A stretch of DNA of 64,000 bases from Actinobacteria bacterium OV450 (GCA_001298555.1 LJCW01000186.1:17226-81225), one strand, 5' to 3'. Positions 53,493-61,612 are shown, counted from the first letter of the stretch. Notes: generated from the sequence alone by a model not told the origin. Program-made: numbers and translations.

Positions 53493-54731
53493 CTACGCGA
53501 GCGGGTCGACCGGACGCAGGCCGGTGTCCGGCAGCTCCTCGAACGGCTGTCGCGCGACCTGGGGGCCGAGCCGGCGGGACAGGGCCCGGGCGATCTTCTC
53601 GGCGTCCAGGGCCATCTCGCGGAACATCCCGCTGATGGGGTTCGTGAAGCCGGTGAAGTACAGGCCGGGGGCCTGTGCGGGGGTGCGGGTGCCGTGCGTG
53701 CGCGGGCGCCCGCGCCCGTCGAGCACGTCCAGGTGCCCGACCAGGCCCTCCAGGCCGCGACGGTATCCGGTGGCCGCGATGACGGCGTCCGGGGAGATCC
53801 GCGTGCCGTCCGCGAGCACCACCTCGCCGCCGTCGAAGGACGCGACGGCGGCGACCGGCTCGACCTCGCCCGCGCGCACGGCGTCGATCAGGCCGACGTC
53901 CTGGACCGGGACCGCACCCTCCTTGACCCTGCTGTACAGGCCGGTGTCGGGGCGCGGGAGCCCGTACGCGGCCAGGTCGGGGACGGACGCCTTGGCGACG
54001 AGCGTGCCGATCCGGTCCACGAGCCGCACCGGCAGCCGCCGCACCAGGATCCCCGTGCGCTGGGCGGCCCAGCCCGCGGTGGAGCGGCGCACGATGTGCG
54101 GGGCGGTGCGCACGGCGAGCCGCACCCGCGCCGCCCCGCCCTCGGCGAGGTCGACGGCTATCTCGGCGCCGGTGTTGCCGACGCCGACGACGAGCACGTC
54201 CCGGCCCTCGTACGGGACGGCGTTGCGGTAGTCGCGGGCGTGCAGCAGCTGCCCGGCGTACGTGTCGCGGCCCGGCCAGTCCGGCAGCGCGGGCGTGTGG
54301 TTGAACCCGGTGGCGACGACCACGGCCCGGGCGTCGAGGACCCGGCCGCCGGTGGCGTGCAGGAGCCAGCCGTCCCCGCCGGGGGCGGGGTCGATCCGGG
54401 TCACCTCGACGCCGGTGACGATCTCCAGCGCGTGGAACTCGGCGTACTTCTCCAGGTACCGCACCACGTCGTCCCGCGAGACCCACCGGCCGAACCGGCG
54501 CGGCATGGCCAGCCCCGGGAGCCCGGAGAGCCGTCGGGTGGTGTGCAGGTGCAGCCGGTCGTAGTGCCCCCGCCAGGAGGTGCCGACGGCATCGGACTTC
54601 TCGACGACCACCGCGCGCACCCCGCGGGCGCGCAGTGCCGCGGCCGCGGCGAGGCCGCCGGGGCCGGCGCCGATCACGTAGACCGGGCGCGGCTGGGTGG
54701 ACATCTCGGGGGCTGTGGGGACTGCGGGCAT
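53493..54731 (-). CDS. flavin-containing monooxygenase (FAD/NADPH)
   Basis: 412 residues from ATG 54731. FAD motif VYVIGAGPGGLAAAAALRAR, NADPH motif DVLVVGVGNTGAEIAVDLAE, and FMO-like DTYAGQLLHARDYRNAVPY. C-terminal IAATGYRRGLEGLVGHL and GLYFTGFTNPISGMFRE. It probably hydroxylates or Baeyer-Villiger-oxidises a carbonyl substrate. There is no Shine-Dalgarno; a TACGAT box ends eight bases before the ATG, so the message may be leaderless. Operator F lies in its divergent control region, but is closer to the DoxX gene. Confidence 0.88.
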   Translation of the reverse strand: MPAVPTAPEMSTQPRPVYVIGAGPGGLAAAAALRARGVRAVVVEKSDAVGTSWRGHYDRLHLHTTRRLSGLPGLAMPRRFGRWVSRDDVVRYLEKYAEFHALEIVTGVEVTRIDPAPGGDGWLLHATGGRVLDARAVVVATGFNHTPALPDWPGRDTYAGQLLHARDYRNAVPYEGRDVLVVGVGNTGAEIAVDLAEGGAARVRLAVRTAPHIVRRSTAGWAAQRTGILVRRLPVRLVDRIGTLVAKASVPDLAAYGLPRPDTGLYSRVKEGAVPVQDVGLIDAVRAGEVEPVAAVASFDGGEVVLADGTRISPDAVIAATGYRRGLEGLVGHLDVLDGRGRPRTHGTRTPAQAPGLYFTGFTNPISGMFREMALDAEKIARALSRRLGPQVARQPFEELPDTGLRPVDPLA

Positions 54732-54910
54732 GAGGAGTGATCGTATCGACACACAGCGTTGATGGGTCTCGGACAAGGAGGGAATCGATTGCGGATCGAT
54801 CACGGCAGGGCCGGGGCGGCCGCCCCGGATCCGTCGGGACAGGGCGGGCGTGCGCGAGGCCCGGACGGTTCCCGGCGGGGGCCTTGCGGGATCGGCGGGG
54901 ATCCGCTGAA

Positions 54911-54925
54911 CTGACGTACCGTCAG
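54911..54925. promoter_or_regulatory. Operator F (12/12)
   Basis: Perfect CTGACGTACCGTCAG palindrome, 21 bp before the DoxX-family ATG, in the 215-bp gap shared with the divergent monooxygenase gene. Confidence 0.78.
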
Positions 54926-54946
54926 ATCAGTGGAAGGGGAGGGCCG

Positions 54947-55399
54947 ATGCAGAGCGTCTGGCTCAGTGGGGCCGAGTGGCTCGCCGTGCTCCGGACGGGG
55001 CTCGGCCTGTGGTGGCTGGAGAGCTGGCGGCACAAGGACAAGAAGGGCTGGTTCGAGCGCGGCACCGGCATCGCCTGGGCCGCCGACGTCGCGGGCAAGC
55101 ACCGCTGGCCGTTCGTGAAGGGCGGCTTCGAGAAGGTCGTCCGGCCACGCCCGCGGCTGATGGCGTACGTCGTCGTCTACGCGGAACTCGCCCTCGGTCT
55201 GGGGCTGGTGCTCGGTTTCCTGACCCCGGTCGCACTGGTCGGCGGGCTGCTGCTGAACCTGCTGTATCTGGTGCTGATGATCCACGACTGGGCCGAGCAG
55301 GGGCAGAACGCGATGATGGCGCTCATCTCGCTCGTCGCGCTCTTCTCCATGGCCTGGCAGACCTGGTCCCTCGACGCGGCGATCGGACTGTTCCTGTGA
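54947..55399 (+). CDS. DoxX-family membrane protein
   Basis: 150 residues from ATG 54947 after AAGGGGAGGG. Four helices: EWLAVLRTGLGLWWLESW, LMAYVVVYAELALGLGLVL, PVALVGGLLLNLLYLVLM and MMALISLVALFSMAWQTW. DoxX/DoxD-type proteins are small quinone- or redox-linked membrane subunits; a specific activity cannot be assigned. The stop overlaps the GTG of the DUF35 gene, and the pair is under operator F. Confidence 0.85.
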   Translation: MQSVWLSGAEWLAVLRTGLGLWWLESWRHKDKKGWFERGTGIAWAADVAGKHRWPFVKGGFEKVVRPRPRLMAYVVVYAELALGLGLVLGFLTPVALVGGLLLNLLYLVLMIHDWAEQGQNAMMALISLVALFSMAWQTWSLDAAIGLFL

Positions 55400-55812
55400 G
55401 CGCCCGCCACGACCTCCCCGAGACCGACGACTTCACCCGGCCCTACTGGGACGCGGCGGCCGAGGGCCGGCTCCTGCTGCGCCGCTGCGCGGACTGCGGG
55501 CGGGCCCACCACTACCCGCGCGAGTTCTGCCCGCACTGCTGGGCCGGTGAGGAGCGGGTGTCCTGGGAGCCCGCGAGCGGCCGCGCCACCCTCTACACGT
55601 GGTCGGTGATCCACCGCAACGACCTCCCGCCGTTCGGGACGCGCGTCCCGTACACGGCGGCCGTGGTCGACCTGGCCGAGGGCCCGCGCATGATGACGGA
55701 GGTCGTCGACTGCGACCCGGCGGACCTGCGGATCGGCCTGCCGCTGCGGGTGACCTTCCGCCAGGCGGCGGAGGGCGTCAGCATCGCGGTCTTCCGGCCG
55801 GACCTCCGATAG
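55396..55812 (+). CDS. Zn-ribbon/OB-fold (DUF35) acyl-CoA-binding protein
   Basis: 138 residues, start GTG. The rubredoxin-like zinc ribbon has four Cys in LRRCADCGRAHHYPREFCPHC. The OB-fold follows (GRATLYTWSVIHRNDLPPFG, YTAAVVDLAEGPRMMTEVVD). DUF35 proteins pair with thiolase-like partners: in steroid side-chain breakdown Ltp2-type aldolases need such a chain for activity. A matching thiolase is encoded 2 kb away (57819-59012) and carries its own operator, so these two probably form one complex. Confidence 0.9.
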   Translation: MSARHDLPETDDFTRPYWDAAAEGRLLLRRCADCGRAHHYPREFCPHCWAGEERVSWEPASGRATLYTWSVIHRNDLPPFGTRVPYTAAVVDLAEGPRMMTEVVDCDPADLRIGLPLRVTFRQAAEGVSIAVFRPDLR

Positions 55813-55815
55813 GGC

Positions 55816-55848
55816 GCCGGTGCGGTGCCGGTGCGGTGCCGGTGCGGT
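55816..55848. repeat. Three tandem 11-bp repeats
   Basis: GCCGGTGCGGT occurs three times head to tail right after the DUF35 stop codon and before the convergent redoxin gene. A likely slippage product in a gene gap, with no hairpin. Confidence 0.75.
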
Positions 55849-55853
55849 CCCGG

Positions 55854-56291
55854 TCAGGCCGGGCGGGAGAGCTGTTCACGGACCCACGCGGGATCGGGGT
55901 TGGTGTGCGGCCGACCCGCCACGACGACGGTCGGCACGGTCTCGTTGCCGTCGTTGGCCGCCCGCACCACAGCAGCTCCGGCCGGGTCGCGCCAGATGTC
56001 GACCCAGTGCACCCGGCGGGCGCCGCGGCCCAGCCGGATGCGCAGCCGCAGGCAGTACGTGCAGCCCGGGCGCCAGTAGACGACCGGCCGGCCGTCGACC
56101 GCGCTGCGGCGCCGTGCCTCCAGCGCACCGGTCGACTTCGGGAAGACCAGGGGCGACTGCACGCCCGCGAGCAGCACGAACAGCAGCAGGAGCGCCGCCG
56201 CTGCGGCGGGGTCGCCGTCGGCGACCTGTCCGGCCGCAACGGCCGAGCCGCAGAGCAACAGCAGCACCGGCAGGATCCAAGCGCGTGTCAT
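55854..56291 (-). CDS. membrane-anchored glutaredoxin/mycoredoxin-like protein
   Basis: 145 residues. Two hydrophobic segments (AWILPVLLLLCGSAVAAG and AAAAALLLLFVLLAGVQSPL) are followed by a cytosolic glutaredoxin-like domain with the redox pair in VYWRPGCTYCLRLRIRLG and a cis-Pro region NETVPTVVVAGR. It may reduce disulfides with mycothiol, the actinobacterial thiol, at the membrane. It is convergent with the DUF35 gene and has no operator nearby, so it is probably not part of the regulon. Confidence 0.82.
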   Translation of the reverse strand: MTRAWILPVLLLLCGSAVAAGQVADGDPAAAAALLLLFVLLAGVQSPLVFPKSTGALEARRRSAVDGRPVVYWRPGCTYCLRLRIRLGRGARRVHWVDIWRDPAGAAVVRAANDGNETVPTVVVAGRPHTNPDPAWVREQLSRPA

Positions 56292-56338
56292 GGGGCGAAG
56301 GCTACCGAGGGACCGGCGATGCCCGCCCGGGCGACGGC

Positions 56339-57043
56339 TCAGGGCCAGAGGAGTTCGCGGGTCCAGGCAGCGCCGTCGCCGGTGCGGCGGTAGCGCAGCC
56401 GTACGTGCCGGCGGGAGGCGTCGCCCTGGAAGAACTCGACCTCGGCCGGGTCCAGGACGTACCGGGTCCAGGTCGGCGCCGGGGCGTCGGGTTCCGTGCC
56501 GGCCCGCTCCCAGGCGGCCTCGGAGACGCGCCGCAGCTCGTCCACGCTGCCGAGCACCTCGCTCTGCCGGCCGGTCAGCGCCGCCGCGAGCGCTCCCCGC
56601 GAGCGGACCGCCAGGTCCGCCCGGCTCTCCTGCGGCCCGCAGGCGGTGACCCGGCCGCGGATCCGGACCTGCCGGGCCACGGACGGCCAGTAGAAGCCGA
56701 GCGCGGCGTCCGGGTGCCCGGCGAGCTGGCGGCCCTTGGCGCTGGTGGCGTGCGAGGCGAAGTGCCAGCCGTGCCCGTCGGCGTCGTGCAGCATCAGGAT
56801 CCGCACGTCGGGCCGCCCGTCGGCATCCACCGTCGCCAGGCTCATCGTGTGCGGCTCGGGCTGCCCGGCCGCGGCGGCGTGCAGGAACCACTCGCGGAAC
56901 AGCGCCAGCGGCTCGGCCGGCGCAGCCTCCGGATCGAAGGAGGGCAGCGGGCCGTCCCACACCCGCAGGGAATGCAGGGTGGCGTGGAACGCCTCGATCC
57001 CGGCCGTCTCGTCGCTCGTGATCTCGCGGGTCATGGGGTCCAT
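56339..57043 (-). CDS. PNPOx-family flavin oxidase (pyridoxamine phosphate oxidase-like)
   Basis: 234 residues from ATG 57043. FMN-binding split-barrel with TMSLATVDADGRPDVRILML, GWHFASHATSAKGRQLAGHP and AALGFYWPSVARQVRIRGRV, and a PdxH-like C-terminus (EVEFFQGDASRRHVRLRYRR). It keeps PdxH-like order but departs at several positions and lies far from the true pdxH (9707-10360). It may be a vitamin B6 oxidase paralogue or an F420/FMN-dependent oxidoreductase. Confidence 0.85.
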   Translation of the reverse strand: MDPMTREITSDETAGIEAFHATLHSLRVWDGPLPSFDPEAAPAEPLALFREWFLHAAAAGQPEPHTMSLATVDADGRPDVRILMLHDADGHGWHFASHATSAKGRQLAGHPDAALGFYWPSVARQVRIRGRVTACGPQESRADLAVRSRGALAAALTGRQSEVLGSVDELRRVSEAAWERAGTEPDAPAPTWTRYVLDPAEVEFFQGDASRRHVRLRYRRTGDGAAWTRELLWP

Positions 57044-57139
57044 CGAACACCATCGGAGCAGCTTCGGCGTTCGCCGGATTCCGAGCCTCCGCTGTTCCTA
57101 TGATGTGCAGCCTTCAACGACTTGAGGTGGGGGCCCATC

Positions 57140-57676
57140 ATGCGCGACGGCGGCGGCAGAGCGAACCTGATACGCGGCGGGGCGCTCCGGCGCGCGGCGG
57201 TGGCCTTCCTGGTCGCCTGCGCGGCGGTGGCCTGCGGCCCGGCGGAGGGCGGCGGCCCGGCCGTGTCGCCGCCGCCGAGCCTGTCGGCGTCCGCGGCCCC
57301 GACGGCCACGCCGACCCCGGCCCCGACCCCGACTCCGACGGACACGCCCGCACCGGCGCCCACGCCGTCCGCCGTCCCCACGGCCACCCCGACGCCCGCG
57401 GCAGCGCCCGCCCCGCCGGTCGCGCGGACGCCCGACGCGAAGTCCGCTCCCACCGGCGGGAGCGGCGGCGCGCCGCACCCGGCCGCCACCGAGGCGCCGA
57501 CGAAGGCACCCGCCGAGCCCGCGAGCGGCGGCTGCGAGATCGTCTCCAACGCCGGGAACTGCTACAAGGCGGGACAGTTCTGCCGCAAGGCCGACCTGGG
57601 GAGCACCACCCATGCCGAGAACGGCCGCCTGATCCACTGCCGCCTGGACGGCGCCCAGCCGCGCTGGAACTACTGA
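57140..57676 (+). CDS. secreted lipoprotein with Pro/Thr linker
   Basis: 178 residues from ATG 57140 after GAGGTGGGGG. N-terminal signal ALRRAAVAFLVACAAVACG with likely lipid-modified Cys in AVACG (about residue 33). A linker of about 95 residues is rich in Pro, Thr and Ala (TATPTPAPTPTPTDTPAPAP). A small C-terminal domain has four Cys (GGCEIVSNAGNCYKAGQFCR and HCRLDGAQ), probably two disulfides. It resembles other Streptomyces surface proteins that project a compact module from the membrane; the binding partner is unknown. Confidence 0.78.
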   Translation: MRDGGGRANLIRGGALRRAAVAFLVACAAVACGPAEGGGPAVSPPPSLSASAAPTATPTPAPTPTPTDTPAPAPTPSAVPTATPTPAAAPAPPVARTPDAKSAPTGGSGGAPHPAATEAPTKAPAEPASGGCEIVSNAGNCYKAGQFCRKADLGSTTHAENGRLIHCRLDGAQPRWNY

Positions 57677-57680
57677 CCGC

Positions 57681-57719
57681 CACCCGGTCCGCGGGGGCAG
57701 GACTCCCGCGGGCCGGGTG
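57681..57719. terminator. Terminator hairpin with degenerate repeats downstream
   Basis: A 15-bp stem with one mismatch (57681-57695 with 57705-57719). It is followed (57722-57810) by imperfect GGCGTGGCGGGTGAC-type repeats up to the convergent thiolase gene. This gap holds no gene. Confidence 0.65.
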
Positions 57720-57818
57720 ACGGCGGCGTGTCGGGTGAGGGCGTGGCGGGAAGGGCGTAGCGGGAGGCGGCGTGGCGGGTGACGGCGTGGCGGGAGCGGG
57801 CGGGCGGGCACGCCCCTC

Positions 57819-59012
57819 TCAGCCCCGGCCCAGGATCACCGTTCCGGACGAGCAGAACCAGCCTCCCGTGCCCGAGGCCAGGGCGACCTCCGGGCGGCGG
57901 CCGCCCCGCTTCGTGACCTGCCGGTCCGGGCCCGCCTCGCCGCGGAGCTGGCGGACCGCCTCGACCAGCAGGAACAGGCCGCGCATGCCCGGGTGGCAGG
58001 CCGAGAGGCCACCGCCGTCGGTGTTGACCGGGAGCTCCCCGTCCCGCAGCAGACGGCCCTTCTCCACGAAGGCCCCGCCCTCGCCCTTCGCGCAGAAGCC
58101 CAGGTCCTCCAGGGTCACCAGGGTCATGTACGTGAAGGCGTCGTAGATCTGGGCGAGGTCCACGTCCGCCGGGGTGAGTCCGGCCCGCGCGAACGCCGTG
58201 CGGCCCGAGACCGCGGCCGGGGAGACCGTGAAGTCCCCCCATTCCGACATCGTCGTGTGGGAGACCGACGTGCCCGCGCCCAGGATCCAGACCGGCTCCT
58301 TCGCCGTGTCCGGTACGTAGTCCTCCGCCGCCAGCAGCACCGCGCAGCCGCCGTCCGAGCGGATGCAGCAGTGCAGCTTCGTGAAGGGGTCCGCGATCGT
58401 CTCGCCGGACAGCACGTCCTCCACCGTGATCGGATCGCGGAACATCGCGTCCGGGTTGGTCGCCGCGTTCGCCCGGGCCTGGACCGCCACCGAGGCGAGC
58501 TGCTCCAGCGTCGTCCCGTACTCGTGCATGTGGCGGCGCGCGGCCATCGCGTACTTCGAGACCAGCGTGTGCCCGTACGGGACCTCGAACTGCAGCGGTC
58601 CCCGCGCCCCGAACGAGAGGTTCGAAGTGCGCCGCCGCGCCTTGATGTCCGCGCGGGCGGTGGAGCCGTAGACGAGCAGGACGGCGTTCGCGTGCCCGGC
58701 GGCGATCGCGTCGGCCGCGTGCGCCGCCATGACCTCCCAGGTGGAGCCGCCCACCGAGGTGGAATCGACCCAGGTGGGCCGCAGCCCCAGATACTCGGCC
58801 ACCTCGGCCGGCGCGAGGATGCCGAGGCCGGCCGAGGCGAAGCCGTCGATGACGGAGCGGTCCAGGCCGGAGTCGGCCAGGGCGCGCCGGGCGGCCTGCG
58901 CGTGCAGGGCGTACGGGGTGGGGCCGTCCACCCGTCCGCAGTCCGAGAGGGCGACGCCGACGACGGCGACCCTGCGGCGTCCGTCACGGGGTGCAGGTGT
59001 GGGTCCAGGCAT
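57819..59012 (-). CDS. thiolase/lipid-transfer-type acyltransferase or aldolase
   Basis: 397 residues from ATG 59012; ATG 59027 would add five residues but places the start directly against operator G. Thiolase fold with RVAVVGVALSDCGRVDGPTP, VDSTSVGGSTWEVMAAHAAD, HCCIRSDGGCAVLLAAED and a late Gly-rich TDGGGLSACHPGMRG. It belongs to the SCP-x/Ltp2-like branch, which includes retro-aldolases of steroid side chains acting with DUF35 partners. Classical thiolase Cys placement is not obvious, which favours the aldolase-like reading. Operator G overlaps its promoter. Confidence 0.87.
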   Translation of the reverse strand: MPGPTPAPRDGRRRVAVVGVALSDCGRVDGPTPYALHAQAARRALADSGLDRSVIDGFASAGLGILAPAEVAEYLGLRPTWVDSTSVGGSTWEVMAAHAADAIAAGHANAVLLVYGSTARADIKARRRTSNLSFGARGPLQFEVPYGHTLVSKYAMAARRHMHEYGTTLEQLASVAVQARANAATNPDAMFRDPITVEDVLSGETIADPFTKLHCCIRSDGGCAVLLAAEDYVPDTAKEPVWILGAGTSVSHTTMSEWGDFTVSPAAVSGRTAFARAGLTPADVDLAQIYDAFTYMTLVTLEDLGFCAKGEGGAFVEKGRLLRDGELPVNTDGGGLSACHPGMRGLFLLVEAVRQLRGEAGPDRQVTKRGGRRPEVALASGTGGWFCSSGTVILGRG

Positions 59013-59027
59013 GGTGAGACGGTACAT

Positions 59028-59042
59028 CTGACGCTCTGTCAG
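59028..59042. promoter_or_regulatory. Operator G (11/12)
   Basis: CTGACGCTCTGTCAG, one mismatch, 15 bp upstream of the preferred thiolase start. Confidence 0.7.
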
Positions 59043-59119
59043 TTTCTAGTCCGCGTCCGGGGATCCCCTCCGCTCCCGAGGGCCCCGACCCCTGTGCATC
59101 TGCCGTCCCCCGGCCTAAC

Positions 59120-59134
59120 ATGACGGCCCGTCAG
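59120..59134. promoter_or_regulatory. Operator H (11/12)
   Basis: ATGACGGCCCGTCAG, one mismatch, 47 bp before the acyl-CoA dehydrogenase start at 59182; with operator G it flanks this divergent control region. Confidence 0.7.
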
Positions 59135-59181
59135 ATGCCCCCGGCCACCGCCGGGAGGTGCCCCCCGGGAGGAGCCAGACG

Positions 59182-60420
59182 ATGGACGCCGCCTTCACCG
59201 CGGAGCAGGACGAGATGCGCCGCACCCTGCGCGAGATCCTGGGCAAACGCTGTGGGCCGGACGAGGTCAAGGCCGCCGTCCGCACCGCCGCCGGACACGA
59301 CGGCGAGCTGTGGCGGCAGCTCGCGCAGCAGCTCGGCCTGCCCGGCATCGCCGTCGCCGAGGAGTACGGGGGCGTCGGCTGCACCCCCGCCGACCTGGTT
59401 CTGGCGTGCGAGGAGACCGGGCGGGTGCTGCTGCCCTCGCCGCTGCTGGCCACCGCGGCGCTCGCCGTACCGCTGATCACCGCCCTCGGCACGGACGCCC
59501 AGCGCTCCGCCCTGCTCCCGCCGCTCGCGGCCGGCGGGCTCACCGCGACCCTCGCCGTCCCCGGCCCGGCGCTGTCCACGGCCCTCGCCCTGACCGGCGA
59601 CAACGCCCCCGGCGACTGGGCCGGCGGGGGCCGGGCCGGCGGGGTGCAGGCCCGCGCGGGCGCGGACGGCGACGGCGGCTGGCGGCTGTACGGGGAGGTC
59701 GCCCAGGTGCTCGACGGGCACAGCGCTCCGCTCCTGCTGGTCGCCGCGCACACCGGCGGGTTCGCCCGCAGCCGGACCCTGCTGTTCCTCGTGCGGGAAG
59801 ACGCCCCCGGGCTGGTCCGGTCGCGGCAGACCACCCTGGACGAGACCCGCCCCCAGGCGCGTATCCAGCTCCGCGACACCCCTGCCGAGTTGCTGGGCGC
59901 CGACACCGGAGCCGACGCCGGAGCCGGTGCCGACACCCCCGGAGCCGGAGCCGGCGTGGGCGTCCTCGCCGCCCTGGCCGCCACCGGCCGCACCGCCGCC
60001 GCGGTCCTCGCCGCCGAGGCGGCCGGCGCGGCCGGGCAGGCACTGGCCCGCACGGTGGAGTACGTGCGCGGGCGCGAGCAGTTCGGCCGGCCCGTCGGCT
60101 CGTTCCAGGCGGTCAAACACCGGCTCGCCGACCTCTACGTACAGGTGCAGGCGGCCCGCTCGGCGGCCTACTACGCCGCCTGGGACCCCCGGCAGGGCGG
60201 CCTCGCCCTCGCCCAGGCCCTGGAGGCCCTGCGGATCACGGCGGGCGAGGCGATCCAGCTGCACGGCGGCATCGGCTTCACCTGGGAGCACGACGCACAC
60301 CTGTACTTCAAGCGGGCGGCGGCCGACGAGCTGCTGTTCGGCCCCGTCCACCGGCTCCGGGCGCACGCCGCCCACCATGCGGGCCTGTTCACCACACCCC
60401 AGGAGAAGGCGGTCGTCTGA
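59182..60420 (+). CDS. acyl-CoA dehydrogenase
   Basis: 412 residues from ATG 59182, with GGGAGGAG upstream. N-terminal DAAFTAEQDEMRRTLREILG and LPGIAVAEEYGGVGCTPADL. Middle domain with a low-complexity insertion (ADTGADAGAGADTPGAGAGV, about residues 245-265). C-terminal RGREQFGRPVGSFQAVKHRL and IQLHGGIGFTWEHDAHLYFK. FAD-dependent oxidation of an acyl-CoA. It overlaps the next gene by one base. Fourth dehydrogenase of the regulon, under operator H. The sequence resembles the shorter beta-type chains, so it may need a partner. Confidence 0.88.
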   Translation: MDAAFTAEQDEMRRTLREILGKRCGPDEVKAAVRTAAGHDGELWRQLAQQLGLPGIAVAEEYGGVGCTPADLVLACEETGRVLLPSPLLATAALAVPLITALGTDAQRSALLPPLAAGGLTATLAVPGPALSTALALTGDNAPGDWAGGGRAGGVQARAGADGDGGWRLYGEVAQVLDGHSAPLLLVAAHTGGFARSRTLLFLVREDAPGLVRSRQTTLDETRPQARIQLRDTPAELLGADTGADAGAGADTPGAGAGVGVLAALAATGRTAAAVLAAEAAGAAGQALARTVEYVRGREQFGRPVGSFQAVKHRLADLYVQVQAARSAAYYAAWDPRQGGLALAQALEALRITAGEAIQLHGGIGFTWEHDAHLYFKRAAADELLFGPVHRLRAHAAHHAGLFTTPQEKAVV

Positions 60421-60893
60421 TGGCTCCCGGCGTCAAGCTGATGCAGAAGGTCTCCTCGACCGTGCTGTTCGCCAAGATCGCGCCACACTTCATCCCCGCC
60501 ATGGACAAGGCGGTGCACAAGCTGACCCGCGGCAAGGTCATGCTCAGCGCCCGGATGCTCCCCGGCGTGATCCTCACCGCAAAGGGCGCCAGGACGGGCG
60601 AACCGCGCACCACGCCGCTCGCGTGCATGCCGGAGGAGGGAGGCGTCAGCTGGATCCTGATCGGCTCCAACTTCGGCCGCCCGGGGCACCCGGCATGGAC
60701 CGGGAACCTGCTCAAGCACCCTGATGCGGAGGTGAGTTGGAAGGGCCGTGACATCGCCGTACGGGCCCGGCTGCTGGAGGGCGAGGAACGCGCGGCGGCG
60801 TGGCGGGCCGTGCTGGGGTTCTGGCCGCCGTACGCGACGTACCAGGCACGCATCGAGCGTGAGATCCGGCTGTTCCGCCTGGAGCGTCGCTGA
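60420..60893 (+). CDS. deazaflavin (F420)-dependent nitroreductase family protein
   Basis: 157 residues; ATG overlaps the upstream stop (TGATG). DUF385/Ddn-type split barrel: VILTAKGARTGEPRTTPLAC, GVSWILIGSNFGRPGHPAWT with NLLKHPDAEVSW, and a C-terminal FWPPYATYQARIEREIRLFR. Relatives use reduced F420 to reduce double bonds or quinones. Co-transcribed with the dehydrogenase, it may reduce an unsaturated ring or side chain in this pathway. Confidence 0.88.
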   Translation: MAPGVKLMQKVSSTVLFAKIAPHFIPAMDKAVHKLTRGKVMLSARMLPGVILTAKGARTGEPRTTPLACMPEEGGVSWILIGSNFGRPGHPAWTGNLLKHPDAEVSWKGRDIAVRARLLEGEERAAAWRAVLGFWPPYATYQARIEREIRLFRLERR

Positions 60894-60931
60894 TCGCGGC
60901 GGACGGCCGAGGGGCCGGCGACGGGGGAGGG

Positions 60932-60956
60932 CGGCGGACCCGGGGAGGGTCCGCCG
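60932..60956. terminator. Two-way terminator
   Basis: CGGCGGACCC (60932-60941) pairs perfectly with GGGTCCGCCG (60947-60956) across a 5-nt loop, ending one base before the stop codon of the convergent TetR gene. Confidence 0.75.
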
Positions 60957-61604
60957 TTACTTGGTCGGCTTCTTGCCGGTGACGCCCAGGTGGACGAGCA
61001 GCGCCAGGTTCGGCTTGAGCTCGGCCTGCTTGACGCCCCAGGTCTGGAAGCCCTTCTGGTGCGAGGCGACCGCGGCCAGCATCGCCACCAGCGAACCCGC
61101 CATCGCCGCCGGGCTGAGGTCCTTGTCGACCTTGCCCTTGGCCTGGAGCTCCTTCATCGACTCCGTGAGGGAGTTGGTGACGGAGTTCAGGATCTTCATG
61201 CGGATCTTGTAGAAGCGTTTGTCGCCCTCGGCCGCGCCGAGGTCGACGACCCGCAGGATCGCGTCGTTGCGCCGCCAGAAGTCCAGGAAGCCCTCGACGA
61301 GTTCCTCGGCGGCCTGCCAGCCGGCCTTGCCGACCCAGGTGCGGCCCTCGACGAGCGCGGTCAACTGTGCGCCCTCCGTGGCCATTTGCTCGGCGATCTC
61401 CAGGACGGCGCCCTCGACGTCCGGGAAGTACTGGTAGAAGGTCGCGGGGGAGGTGCCGGCCTTGCGGGCGACGTCGATCACCTTGACGTCGCGGTACGGC
61501 GAGGAGCTGAGCATCTCGCTGAGGCAGTCGAGCAGCTTCTGCCGCGTCGCCTGACCGCGCCGGCCGGCCACGCGGCCGTCGACGGTGCGTACTTGTCCTG
61601 TCAT
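60957..61604 (-). CDS. TetR-family regulator, inferred master of the CTGACG regulon
   Basis: 215 residues from ATG 61604. The N-terminal DNA-binding domain reads VIDVARKAGTSPATFYQYFP after a basic arm (GRVAGRRGQATRQKLLDCLS). The larger C-terminal domain (TWVGKAGWQAAEELVEGFLD, GSLVAMLAAVASHQKGFQT) should bind an effector, probably a CoA thioester. A 10/12 copy of the CTGACG-N3-CGTCAG palindrome spans its own start codon, and nine better copies lie at the catabolic genes over the preceding 25 kb. It is the only TetR gene in that interval. Repression relieved by a pathway intermediate is inferred. Confidence 0.88.
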   Translation of the reverse strand: MTGQVRTVDGRVAGRRGQATRQKLLDCLSEMLSSSPYRDVKVIDVARKAGTSPATFYQYFPDVEGAVLEIAEQMATEGAQLTALVEGRTWVGKAGWQAAEELVEGFLDFWRRNDAILRVVDLGAAEGDKRFYKIRMKILNSVTNSLTESMKELQAKGKVDKDLSPAAMAGSLVAMLAAVASHQKGFQTWGVKQAELKPNLALLVHLGVTGKKPTK

Positions 61605-61612
61605 GCCGTCAG
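61598..61612. promoter_or_regulatory. Operator I (10/12), overlapping the TetR start codon
   Basis: CTGTCATGCCGTCAG keeps the 6-3-6 spacing with an intact right half (CGTCAG). The two mismatches fall in the left half, where the first codons of the TetR gene constrain the sequence. Suggests weak autoregulation. Confidence 0.5.
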
